Of a stretch of 64,000 bases of DNA, positions 1 through 11,500 are shown one piece after another. Every line of letters starts with the position of its first letter. Positions within the stretch are counted from its first letter, which is position 1. Source of the DNA: Watersipora subatra (taxonomy: Eukaryota; Bryozoa; Gymnolaemata; Cheilostomatida; Watersiporidae); assembly GCF_963576615.1 (NCBI RefSeq), contig NC_088714.1:43060072-43124071 (forward strand). The letters run 5' to 3'. A model generated the notes under the pieces. The model was not told where the DNA came from, ran no database searches, and saw only the letters and a program-made list of their open reading frames with translations. The position numbers were made by a program, and so were the translations under genes.

Positions 1-1745
1 GGCGAGTGGAGAGGTCAAAAGTCAGCAAGACTTTCTATAGATCTCTACAAGTACTTCACATAGCAGTCTTTTGTAAATTTGCAAGCAGCCTGTAAATCGC
101 ATACGCATTGAAAATATGAACACCTGATCCAGGAATTATCTGGCAATAGCACCAACTAATAAGACTGGCAGTTTCATTCGCTCACCACAATCTGAATATT
201 ACAAGTTCTTGCTAGTATGTTGACTTCCGAATGTGCAAATTCTCATCATCATTTATCGGAAATTGTTTGTTTGTTGAAATATTTGCTCACGTTTTATACC
301 ATGCGTTGGATGGCTTATTTACTAAGGTATTCCTAGTAAAGGTTCGAATATATTCAGAACTTTCTAGAAACTTTAACTGATGTGCTATTGAAATGGTGAT
401 AACTGTATAACACTGTTCTATATCAAGAGAGTGAAAATGTTATAGAGTGCGTAATCAAAAAGGTGTTCCTCTATTTAAAACATTTGTGGTTTTAATGTAC
501 ATCTTGTTCATAAAAGCTTCTTACATTATTGTAACCTTTTTTTACAGCTGAATGTCTTACATAACTTACTTGCATAGACAGCAATATTTTTACTTTAGCT
601 CTTTCCTAGTTCTTGGGATGCCTGCTCAACAGTGTATTAAAGCAATAATATAATGGGTAACCTGCATTACTTATGCCTTTCGAGCATTACTTATGCCCTC
701 CGGGCATTAACCCTATTATATAACTTGCCCACTCATGCCCCTCACCTACTCCAGCCCCTGCTAGCTCATGCCATTTGTCCACTCTTGCCACTCCTCTGCT
801 CAAATCACTTGTCCACGCGTGCCACTCACCTACTCTAGCTCCTGTTTGCTCATATCACTTGACCCCTCGTGGCATTTACCCTATTACAGTATATTACTTG
901 CCTACCCATGCCACTCAAGTACTCTGGCAGCTCATGCCACTTGTTTATTCAAGCCCCTTGTCCAATCAAACCAATCCAACCTCTGCTAACATGCCACTTG
1001 TCCACTCATGCCACTCACCTATTCTGGCTTCTAGTAGCTCATGTCACTTGTCCCCTATTGTCACTAACTGCTACATGCCATCTGCCTACTTTGCCAAACT
1101 CACTTCAGATTTACTCAGCTCGATGCCTATTGCCTATTGTGCCACTTTGCCAACCAGGCTGGTTCACGCTGTATCGCTGTAGTTGGAGTTATTCTCTCGG
1201 CGATTATGTCGGATATTTCAGACTCATGTGGATGTCAGGAAACATTACATCAGCATCCACGACAGTTTGCGCGATGTGCAACACTTCAGCAATAGTTGCT
1301 GGCTGTCACGGACTGTTTTATCTGTTTCACTTCATGGTAGATGCTGTGTGACTAGTAAATGTGGATGGCTTTGTGATAGTGTAAACTATGTTATCACAGA
1401 CCAATGTATTGTGAGATTAACGCTGACATGCTGTGATATGGCGTGAACCACCTTTACATACTTGGACCACACACTCTCTCTTGTCACCTGCCTACTCAAG
1501 TCACTTGCTTGTTTGTGCCATTATCATATTGACACCCCTTGCTCATTCCTATACATGCCATTTGGCAGCTTAACTCGTATCACTTTACGAACCCTTGAGC
1601 AACATAAATGTGAATGAGAAAACTGGGAAAAGCGCTAGTCGAGTTTTTGTACATTATTTTACTGTTTTTGATATAACGGAATACATGTATAATAATTGAC
1701 CAAGGGTAATGTGTTGTTTTAAATAATTAGTTGCTAATCTTTCAG
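1..1745. other. ENA/VASP upstream intron with a degenerate cytosine-rich repeat
   Basis: Bases 1-650 show nothing I recognise. About 650-1160 and again 1480-1560 hold a diffuse C/T-rich repeat built on variants of actcatgccacttgtcc and cctactctagctcc. Overlapping short open frames there come from the repeat and have no coding character. Confidence 0.5.
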
Positions 1746-1933
1746 AGTCTGCTCTGCCATTGGCAGCTTTAGTTCCAGCGCCACCGGCTCCCCCACCTCC
1801 ACCTCCTATTCCTGCAGGTGGCATACCACCCCTAGCTAAGTCAACTCTGACTAATGGCAGCAAAGCTAATTCTATGTCCATGTCGGGGCTTGCCACTGCC
1901 ATCCAATCTGCAACATTAAGAAAGACTCCAAAA
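1746..1933 (+). CDS. ENAH: ENA/VASP exon: proline-rich tract and G-actin motif
   Basis: AG acceptor at 1744-1745, GT donor at 1934. Reads SALPLAALVPAPPAPPPPPP, then a linker and GLATAIQSATLRKTPK. Enters with two bases of a split codon and ends in phase 0. The glycine-rich open frame on the opposite strand is only the shadow of this proline tract. Confidence 0.85.
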
Positions 1934-4272
1934 GTATGAATTAACTTTGCCACCTATTTTCAGATTTTCTTTTCAGAATCTCAGTATGAAGCCAAATCTC
2001 TAAAACTGCATTTAGTTTTGAGCTATATATACCGTCAGTTAACCATAGTTGTTCATTTCTAATAGATTATCATAAGTTTGTCTTAGAGGCATGACAGTAT
2101 ATGAATGGCTCTGCTATTTGGACAGGTGGAGACAACTGGAATACCTGCCCCTCTCATTGGAGCGAAGGCAGTTCTCATGGAAGAGATGCAAAGGAAACTA
2201 GCGAGAAGGAAGGCAAAAATCGATGGGGTATGTTCTGAGTTTCTGAGTTTGATCCATGATAATGGACTGAAAAATGATTGAAAAACTTCTCCGACAATGT
2301 TTTGCAGATTTCACTAAATAAGTTTTCTATATATAGCAACAATACCTTAACAATAGATCAGCTTGACTTGGATCAGGTTGCCTGCTTCTATTTCTCATCA
2401 TGCTATTTCACAGGATGCTTCCCCTCCATCTGAGGACAGCAGTGCAAGAAACTCTCCCTTTGCTAATGCTCGATCGGGCACTTTCTCTCCGAAACCTTTT
2501 CTCAAGTAAGCTGAAGTTAGGGGTATCGACTTGATGTGGTGAATCCTTCACATTTCTTGCTTGACAGCACATATGGTAGACTACTAGTAATAGGGTAGAG
2601 ATAGTTGACTACTAGTAATAGTGTAGAGATAGTTGACTACTAGTAATAGTGTAGAGATAGTTGACTACTAGTAATAGTGTAGAGATAGTTGACTACTAGT
2701 AATAGTGTAGAGATAGTTGACTACCAGTAATAGTGTAGAGATAGTTGACTACTAGTAATAGTGTAGAGATAGTTGACTACTAGTAATAGTGTAGAGACAG
2801 TTGACTACTAGTAATAGGGTAGAGATATTTGACAACTAGTAATAGTGTAGAGATGCAGTTTACTGTCTCTAGACGCAGAAGTTTTTTGTTTTTCGAAACG
2901 TCAATATTTAAAGATTACATGAGCTACTTTACATCACTAAATTTTGTTCTTTACAGTTTACACGCTTCCAATGATCAGATTAACATTTTGCGCAGTTTTG
3001 TCAAGTCATACCGCTGTTTTTTCGCAGAACTGTTCAAAACAACCTAACCGGTAACTATATTTCTTCTGTGTTTTCCATGTTGTATTGTTTGCCTAAAGAA
3101 CTTTGTTCCCTCGTTACTTAAGTTTGAATGTTATATCTAGTTTTCCCGACCTAAATTTACTGCCAGCTTTGTTTTTTTTACAAGCTTGTATTATGTCTGA
3201 CTGGTTTCCCTGTTCTATGACCTGGAAAACAGAAATATTTTGGAATCTCCTACTCTGAATAGAATTCCACACAGCTTGCTGCTTTCCAAAAGGGTTTTAG
3301 TCATTTACCACATTTGAAGATGAACTTGCACAAAATTTTCATAGATTTTCTCAAAAGGCATCTGTATTTTTCTATCATTTGAGCTTGTTTTTGATGTTGC
3401 TGTGATCTAACTGCCAGGATGTTTCAAGATTAAAATTGACAGTCTGATCGCTGTTAAAACGCTCAGAAGAAAAATTCGTCTCCAAAACTGATATCAGTAG
3501 TTGTGTTTCCTGTTTGTCCCTCTTGCTATGACATCAGCTATTGCATTCAAGATGTAGCCTTACACGTCTCTGTTGTCAGATATTTTATTTTGTATTTGCT
3601 CTTAACTTCTTAAATGTTAACATAAAAATTAAAATATAGCTTCAGATACATTTCTATAGATGTTTCCAATAGTTTAAAAATAGATTAGGTGATTACAAAT
3701 TGCCTGACATCTTCCTCTAAAGGCTGTGTAACAACCTATAAGGACCCGATGCCAATAAGACAGTATATTTATCACTTATAAACAATATAAATGATTCCTG
3801 ACATCATTTTTGGAGAAGTCTGTGCAAATCCTTTTCTCCTGAGCATTTTAATGGCAATCAACTGTTGTCAATTTCAAACTTGAAACATTCTTGCAGTCAG
3901 ATCACTTTAAACATCAAAAACAATCGCAAATGATAAAAAAGTACCGATACTTTATAACAAAATCTGTTGAAATTTCGTCCAAAATCATCTTTAATTTCTT
4001 TAAAAAAGCTGTTAACGAACCAGATGGCACATTTAGTAAGTAATTGAACACTGCTAAAGTGAATTGAAAGCTGTTGATGTTAGAGTGCGATCAGCAACTA
4101 TGACCTTTTTAGGTCAGGCTCAAAGGTCGGGCCGACTACTGATAATACACACGAACTCGGATACACGCTGCCACCGCAACTTGAGCAGTTCAAACAAGAA
4201 CTGCTCAATGAGATAAGGAGAGAGATGAATGAATTTAAATCTGACTTGATAGGAGGTGAGAAGAAGAATTAA
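1746..4272 (+). CDS. ENAH: ENA/VASP family actin regulator (Enabled-like), last four exons
   Basis: Three-prime end of an Enabled/VASP gene; earlier exons (EVH1 domain) lie left of the window. Exons are 1746-1933, 2126-2227, 2414-2505 and 4113-4272, all with AG/GT borders and matching phases. In order they encode a proline-rich segment (APPAPPPPPPIPAGG, a profilin/SH3 ligand type), a G-actin-binding stretch (GLATAIQSATLRK), the F-actin-binding stretch (LMEEMQRKLARRK, matching the family LMEEM-x-ALLARRRK), a Ser/Pro linker, and a C-terminal coil (LEQFKQELLNEIRREMNEF) typical of the tetramerisation domain. The family drives barbed-end actin elongation at leading edges and focal adhesions. Stop is TAA at 4270-4272. 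It converges on MADBUB, whose stop lies 1.1 kb away on the other strand. The symbol is by family; the invertebrate gene would be ena. Family assignment is strong, exact borders good. Confidence 0.88.
2126..2227 (+). CDS. ENAH: ENA/VASP exon: F-actin-binding motif
   Basis: 34 codons, phase 0 to phase 0. Reads VETTGIPAPLIGAKAV then LMEEMQRKLARRKAKIDG, the most diagnostic block of the EVH2 region. Donor GTATGT. Confidence 0.88.
2414..2505 (+). CDS. ENAH: ENA/VASP exon: Ser/Pro linker
   Basis: Reads DASPPSEDSSARNSPFANAR and continues SGTFSPKPFLK; donor GTAAGC. Leaves two codon bases that join the G at 4113 to make Lys. The linker itself has no family signature; it is placed by splice sites and phase. 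Confidence 0.75.
2573..2855. repeat. 28-bp minisatellite in an ENA/VASP intron
   Basis: About ten head-to-tail copies of a 28-bp unit around gactactagtaatagtgtag and agatagtt. Copies are nearly identical, with single-base variants (agtaataggg, ctaccagt). Confidence 0.9.
3316..4002. mobile_element. Inverted-repeat MITE (family M3) in an ENA/VASP intron
   Basis: The left edge (gatgaacttgcacaaaattt, then atctgtatttttctatcatt) recurs inverted at the right edge (aaagtaccgatactttata, then cgtccaaaatcatctttaa). The left half contains a module of about 125 bp (ccaggatgtttcaagatta through gttaaaacgctcagaaga) also found at 19914-20052, 47820-47960 and inside the pogo-like elements. No coding capacity. 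Ends are approximate. Confidence 0.55.
4113..4272 (+). CDS. ENAH: ENA/VASP terminal exon: tetramerisation coil
   Basis: Acceptor follows a T run (ccttttt-ag). Reads SGSKVGPTTDNTHELGYTLP, then an amphipathic helix LEQFKQELLNEIRREMNEFK and the tail SDLIGGEKKN-stop. Position and character match the right-handed coiled coil at the C-terminus of VASP proteins. Confidence 0.85.
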
Positions 4273-5382
4273 CTCAGGAAGTGACGGACATTTTCACAAG
4301 TTTGAATAAATTTACAGCAGAGTGAACCAAATATCTAATTGCTGATCAAAATATTTTTACAAGTTTTTACGTAGGACCTTGACAGAAAATCTTTAAGCAA
4401 ACTGTCAGCAGATGAAACAACCTGTCAAGTACATGCACACTACTATCCCGCATTAGTTTTGCCGTCATCAGATTATGGTTGTGTTAGTCATCTTTCTGAA
4501 ACCCCTGGAAGTCATTTCGCTAGGTTTTGGAGGCATTTCGCCTTATCAACTGTGTCTAGGATATTATTGTTAGCGAAACCACAATGTCTGTAATAGTGTA
4601 TTGCATGCCTATTTCTGCAAAACCACCCTTTTCACAATAATTGAACTTCCCTTAAGAGGATAGTGTTTTGTGTTTTGTAGCCATAAAAGAAAGGAGCAAA
4701 CGCACAGACATCTGATTAGTGGTATGATAGCACAGCAGAACATTGACAGATACCCTCCTCGACACCACTATGTGTTCCACTGTATTCATTTTCTAATCAC
4801 ATTTCTGGACTCAGAAAATAGTAGACTAGTTGTGGTTGATTGAAAGGAAATACTTGAGCCGGGATGATTGATGAGCAGCCTGGTGAAGGTTAATTATTTT
4901 ACTGTATGCCAAGTGTGATACTTAGACATACATGTCTACATATCTGTAATATATATATTTATATATATAAATTATAATATATTTATACATAAATATATAT
5001 AAACGATTCACAGGCCATGTCTAAGCTGAAGTGCAATACTACCTACCTGTTCTGTTTTGTCTCATATCGTGTTAGAAGTCAACCTTTCAACAGCCAATAT
5101 TTCACATAACAGACAAAATTTGGTAAAATTTTTCGATATCCACATGTATATTAGCGCAATGTTAAGGAACTATGAAAATTATAATATAAACAAAATCTAC
5201 CACAGAATAGGGTAAGAATATGATTAAGAGATGAATATGCAGGTGATACAGCTAGATTGTGACATCACGTCAAATGTCAGTTTACTATAAACTTGCCTAC
5301 AAGTTCAGACATCTGTTAATACGAAGCGCGAGCTATGAACCCTGACAAATCCAAAGTAAGCACAGCCATTCATAGGTGGGTT
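4273..5382. other. Convergent intergenic spacer between ENA/VASP and MADBUB
   Basis: Holds the 3' UTRs of two tail-to-tail genes and an AT dinucleotide-rich patch (about 4948-5003). No other gene seen, and no clear polyadenylation hexamer for MADBUB identified. Confidence 0.5.
4305..4310 (+). other. Likely polyadenylation signal of ENA/VASP
   Basis: Canonical AATAAA 32 bases after the ENA/VASP stop. It would give a very short 3' UTR; a longer alternative UTR is possible. Confidence 0.45.
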
Positions 5383-5569
5383 TTAGCTCGACGAAATAAG
5401 TGAGTTAATCGTTGCAGCTGCACAACTGTAGGCTCTGGTCATTTCAGCAAACTCATCCTCAAACCTTTCACGCCAAAGAGACACGTCAGGAATCTCGTCA
5501 CAAGATGGGATGTTGAGGAACTCATCAAACATTTTCTCCCAGAGCTTGGAGGAGTAGTAACGGCTGTGC
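5383..5569 (-). CDS. BUB1: MADBUB exon 24: kinase C-terminus and stop
   Basis: Contains LWEKMFDEFLNIPSCDEIPD, matching the W-x-x-FF-x-x-x-LNI-x-x-C end of the BUB1 kinase. TAA stop at 5383-5385. Confidence 0.93.
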
Positions 5570-8500
5570 CTGTAAGAGAGAATTTTAAGGATATCAACTT
5601 GCCTAAGCCTAACTTTGAAGTAAAATGAAGGCCTTGAGATGTCAAGTTGTGAACTGGATAGGCAAATAAGTGTATGTGACTCTTAACCTGACAAGGAACA
5701 AAATGCAACATCTTTGCTTCTTGCACTTCAAATAACTTCCACAAAATAATACTCCATTTTCACATTTGAAGGTTCTCAAGACGAACATTACAAATTCTAT
5801 GCATCCGATAAGCTAGTGCAGGCAGTATATGCAGGCAGTATATGCCAAAACACCTATGCAAGACTCTAGCACTGTCACTCATTGTCACTTGTGACAAACG
5901 CATGCCAACACACCGATATTAGTACTCTAGCCATCTTTGCGAGGTCTTTGAACGCCCACTCAATGGTCTAGACTTAGTTTCAATAGATAAACATAGATTT
6001 CAGTTAATTCAACGCATAATATCGACTTCTTAATTTATTATATAAACAATACAATATGCTGCAGAAAATGAAAAACTCACCTGGCGGTTCCAAAGACTTT
6101 TCCAGCCGTCCATTTGTCATTTGAGCTGTCATAGTTGACCTTCATATAGCTAGCAAAGAGCATTGTATAAACTGTGCCGAGCACCCCAAAGAGGTCAGTC
6201 TGAAAAATTCACACCATGGCACCAATTGTGTCATTCTAACAAGTAAGATGTGACAGAAAGAGATCAGAACTATAAAAAAGCTAAAACACCAGAGCTCCAA
6301 ACTACCGTGTAACAAAAGGGGAAGAGTAATAATCTCCTACCTGGTATGTCCATGGTCTATCAGTTTTCATTTCTACGCAGATGAATCCTTCAGTTTCGTT
6401 GTTTGCAGTAAATGTTGTTCCCGCAGGAAACTTCGAGATATCTATGCTTCGGCCATAGTCTATCAGCTTGATGCTGCTTGTCGCGAATGGAGTTTCCTCA
6501 TCTACTTTAGGACTGTAAGCAACCACAAAATAGTAGAGGAAAACAGCCAGCGAGTCAGCCATGGCTTTCGTGTCGTTCACTGACTTTATGATCATGTGTT
6601 GCTTGTCTAAGTGAGTCTTCTCAAACAATACCATGCTCTCATGATCATGTGTTGCTTGTCTAAGTGATTCTTCTCAAACAATACCATGCTCTCATGATCA
6701 TGTGTTGCTTGTCTAAGTGAGTCTTCTCAAACAATACCATACTCTCATGATCATGCCCTGCTTGTCTAAGCGAGTCTTCCCAAACAATACCATGCTCTCA
6801 TGATCATGCCCTGCTTGTCTAAGTGAGTCTTCCCAAACAATACCATGCTCTCAGGTAGAAGTTAAAACTAAGAGGACAATAAACGAATGACTTATGAGTC
6901 TGACTTAATGACATACAGTGAAACATTTTCTTATAAACACCTTAATATCCAAATCTTTGAATATGTGACACAAAGTTCGGCAGCAGTTCTTGATACACCT
7001 GAGGCAATTTCCAGAGAGGTTTCAAAAGCATTGTCCATGTCACACTATGTTACAATGTATCCCCTCTTTCACACCTGCTAACCCTTCAATGGGCCACCTT
7101 TCAAAATTTTTCATCCCATGGGAAAATTAATTTATTTTATTTTTTTAATATGCTCCATGTTAACTACTTTGGTCATCACTTAAATGCAGTTTGTTTGATT
7201 TCTATGAACTCAAATGAGAACTGCAGTAAACAATTCTTTACAAAATGATACGAATAATGCCTAGATTACATCAATATATATTTGTATATGAATAACGCCT
7301 AGATTACATCAATATATACAAATAATGCCTAGATTACATCAATATATATGAATAATGCCTAGATTACATCAATATATATGAATAACGCCTAAATTACATC
7401 AATATATACAAATAATGCCTAGATTACATCAATATATATGAATAGTGCCTAGATTACATCAATATATACAAATAATGCCTAGATTACATCAATATATATG
7501 AATAGTGCCTAGATTACATCAATATATACAAATAATGCCTAGATTACATCAATATATATGAATAATGCCTAGATTACATCAATATATATATGAATAATGC
7601 CTAGATTACATCAATATACAGTCAAACATGGATAACTCGAACTTCAAGGGACCGAGCAAAAGTGTTCGAATTATCAGAGCGTTCAAGTTATCAGAGCACT
7701 GTCACAAGTCCATGTATTTACTTATTTATTAGTAGATACATGTACATATACAAACTATAATATAAATCAAAAGCACAAATGGCTTGTTTCAAATTAAATG
7801 CTTCTAATGTAAAGTTTAAAACGTTTTTATCAAAAAGTATAGAGATTTTTCTATCACTTGAGATTGGTTTGTTGTTTGAGGTGATGTTATTGCCAGGACG
7901 TTTTTTTAGATTGACATTGGCAAAACTTGATCGTTGTTGAAATGCTCAAAAGAAAAGACATCTTTTTCTTTTGAGCGTTTTACCCACGATCAATTTTGCC
8001 GACTTTTCTTGAAGTTTATGCAACTTCAAGAAAAAGTTACCAAAGAAAAATCCCTTACTTTACCTGGGATTCGTTAAGAGCAACACTCCGAGGCAGTTCA
8101 ATTAAAAGTTTTACGAGGTTTAACGGTACATTGTATATCACTCACGCTTATTGAATGTACACACGTATTCTGTGTTTAGGTCAAACGATGAATAGTTTTT
8201 TTTAGCTAAGACAACGTATACGTTTAGTAAAAACAATTTTAAGACGTTTTAAACATTCAACATTCCGACGTTGATTCAACACGGAATCAACGTCGGAAAA
8301 CTATTCGTCACGGGCTAGCCGGGTCACGCACTCAAGGATTTTCGCCACGCACATACAAAACAACACGCTGTTTTTGTTTTGTATGTGCGTGGCGAAAATC
8401 CTTGGGCGCGTGACCCGGCAAGCCCGTGCTATTAATCGTATATAGCAGTGTAAATCAAATTTGACCAAACCTTTAGAAAAGTCGTTGACAAAATTATTTT

Positions 8501-11500
8501 GCCGATGGTGGTAATAACAACGCTTATGAATTACGAAAATATGAGGTTTACCTCTATGGCTTTGAATAAAGTGATTTTCTAATGCGATAACAACCGTTTC
8601 GGTAGCCGTTGGGCAAAAAAACAGTTCGAATTAACAGTGTTGAGTTCGAGTTATCTATAGCAATTTATCATTACGTGGGAACGGACCAAAGAAACTGTTC
8701 GAATAAACCATGTTTTCGAGCTATCCGTGGCCGAGTTATCCATGTTTGACTGTATATATACAAATAATGCCTAGATTACATCAATATATATATGAATAAT
8801 GCCTAGATTACATCAATATATATATGAATGTTTTGTCGCTGTTGTCATGGAAAACAAGGTTTTAGTGATGACGAGTGTTCCTGAGAGGGTTGATCTTCAG
8901 AATCATTAGAACTTCGCTTAGATTCCAAGTCACTAAGTTTAAGGTTTAAATCTTACCCACTTCATTCAGATCTGTCCATGAAGTGTTTTACAACCCGATT
9001 TGAAAACTTTAAAACGTTTAGATGGGTGACTAGAATGCTATTCAGGAACAGTGTATGGTATACTAGCATCAGAAGACACCTTTGTTACAGCAGGTCCATA
9101 TGCAAGTGATGTCCAGATCCTTTACTTAAAGTGGTCTCTTGTTTAACTCAGTTTGATATGTACTTCGATGTATATGAGAAGCTATTGTAAATAACTGCTT
9201 ACGCTGGAGAGTGCAAAATATAGATGACATAAATGTTTATTACACTTTCTACTTTCTCACCATGCTCTTCCATTCTCCTGTCTCTATGATGGAGTAAAAA
9301 TCAAAACTGTGTTTATAGACTAATATTTTATTAATTTAGCGTTAATTTAACTTTTAACGCTATGTGCAGTTACTTACAGTATTTACTCAATTCCGGAATA
9401 AATTACTCTATATTCCGATAGAGTAATTTGTACATATTTCATGATCACTTTGATATACAAAGCAGATAAGGTGATGAATTACTCTTAAATGTACAGGTTT
9501 GACTTCGCTGAGGGTTGGAATAACTAATAGAGGACACTCATTCCATGATAGAGATTTTTCCAGTAAAAATTTTGCCAGCGAACTTGATAATAACATGGCA
9601 TAGACATGGAACTTACAATCGCCAAGTGCTGAAGAAGCAAATGTACAACAACGACTTGATTAATTGATAATTTGTGATGAAGAATGGATACGACACTTCT
9701 TCGTCTAAAGCGCATTATAATTGCACACTTTGTACAGAATCATGTCATTTTAGTGATTTAGTCGACGTTTAATAACCAGAGAAACAAAATTAACAAATTC
9801 TAACTATTTATGCTATTATTATCACTGCTATTTGGGAAATACACCAAGCTCTACGACGTATTCTTAACACTAAACCTAATTTATTTGGACATCAAAAATA
9901 TTTTTTCATGAAAATTCATTGAATTGCTCGATGCCTCGATGTACTAACTAATCTGTGATGTAGTAATTTTCCCATGTAAAATCAGTGATCACCAAAGTTA
10001 GCATGTAGACTAGCAAGAAAATACTCACAAACCAATGAAGAGTACATTATCTGGTTTGATGTCTCCATGGATGATCTTACACCTGTGAAGCACTTCAATG
10101 GTATGGAGTAGCTCTATGGTTATATACATAACCAGTGATTCATGCAGCTAAAAGAATACAAATGGTATGGAGTTGCTCTATCATTTTGTAAACAGTTGAA
10201 CAGTGTATTCTCGATTTGAACTTTTGCATATCAAACTACAAATGCTCCGAGAAACTTATGAAGTTATATGTTAGAGGATAATCACTCAAATATTAGATCG
10301 TGTATTGGAAAACTGGTAGGTTAAACTGATTGCAAGTAAAGGCTTGGTTGTATATAACAGCATATACAGCGTACTCGGTTGTATACAGCAACACACGCAA
10401 CATATTCGTCGATGTAAAACAAATGAGCTAGGAAAAGATTGCGGCAACACACCATCATTCTTCTGGCCTTGGCCAAGTTGACAAGATTTAGGAGAGAGCC
10501 AAAGGGCACAAAGTCATTGACCATTAAGGAACCATCGCTATAGAAGACCGCAGGTGCGATATGCATCACCCTCGTCAGCTGAAACAATGAAAGTCCACGT
10601 AAAGAAGATTTTACCCCAAACTAACGAAGCAATCTGTAAAACATGAACAAAATTAGACAAACAACATACCTACTTGACGTACAGGCTGCCAAGTAAAATA
10701 CCAATTAAAGTCTCTTGAAGTCAAAGTATAATAAAGTATTAGAACTAGAGAGTCTCCTGAAGTCAAAGTATAATAAAGTATTAGAACTAGAAAGTCTCTT
10801 GAAGTCAAAGTACAATAAAGTATTAGAACTAGAGAGTCTCTTGAAGTCAAAGTATAATAAAGTTTTAGAACTAGAGAGTATCTTGAAGTCAAAGTATAAT
10901 AAAGTATAAGAACTAGAGAGCCTCTTGAAGTCAAAGTACAATAAAGTATAAGAACTAGAGAGTATCTTGAAGTCAAAGTATAATAAAGTATTAGAACTAG
11001 AGAGTATCTTGAAATCAAAGTATAATAAAGTATTAGAACTAGAGAGTCTCTTGAAGTCAAAGTATAATAAAGTATTAGAACTAGAGAGTCTCTTGAAGTC
11101 AAAGTATAATAAAGTATTAGAACTAGAGGGTCTCTTGAAGTCAAAGTATAATAAAGTTTTAGAACTAGAGGGTCTCTTGAAGTCAAAGTATAATAAAGTA
11201 TTATAACTAGAGTCTCTTGAGTCTTCATGAAGTTTGCCGTATAATTCCTACTATTATATATTTTGAATAAAAGAAATGATGACAAAGATTTTGGTCTGAT
11301 GAAAACATCTTCTTCTAGTCCATTAACAGGATATAAGCCATTGCAAAGTCTACTCACGATATCTCTATCTAAATCATCGTCCATGCATTGCATGCGCTCT
11401 CTCAATTCTCGACAAATGTATAACTCCCACGGACATGCCGGCTTCTGCATCTTAATACAGACAGGGTGAGACTTGATGTATTGTGAGCTCGTAGTCAAAC

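Noticed and set aside
1654..1953. Minus frame with a Gly-rich run
   Set aside because: Antisense shadow of the ENA/VASP proline-rich exon.
10653..11498. 281-codon minus frame starting in the kinase region
   Set aside because: Its first part is real exon 19 (11358-11500), but the rest is intron and 42-bp repeat; the kinase continues at 10578 with a matching phase.
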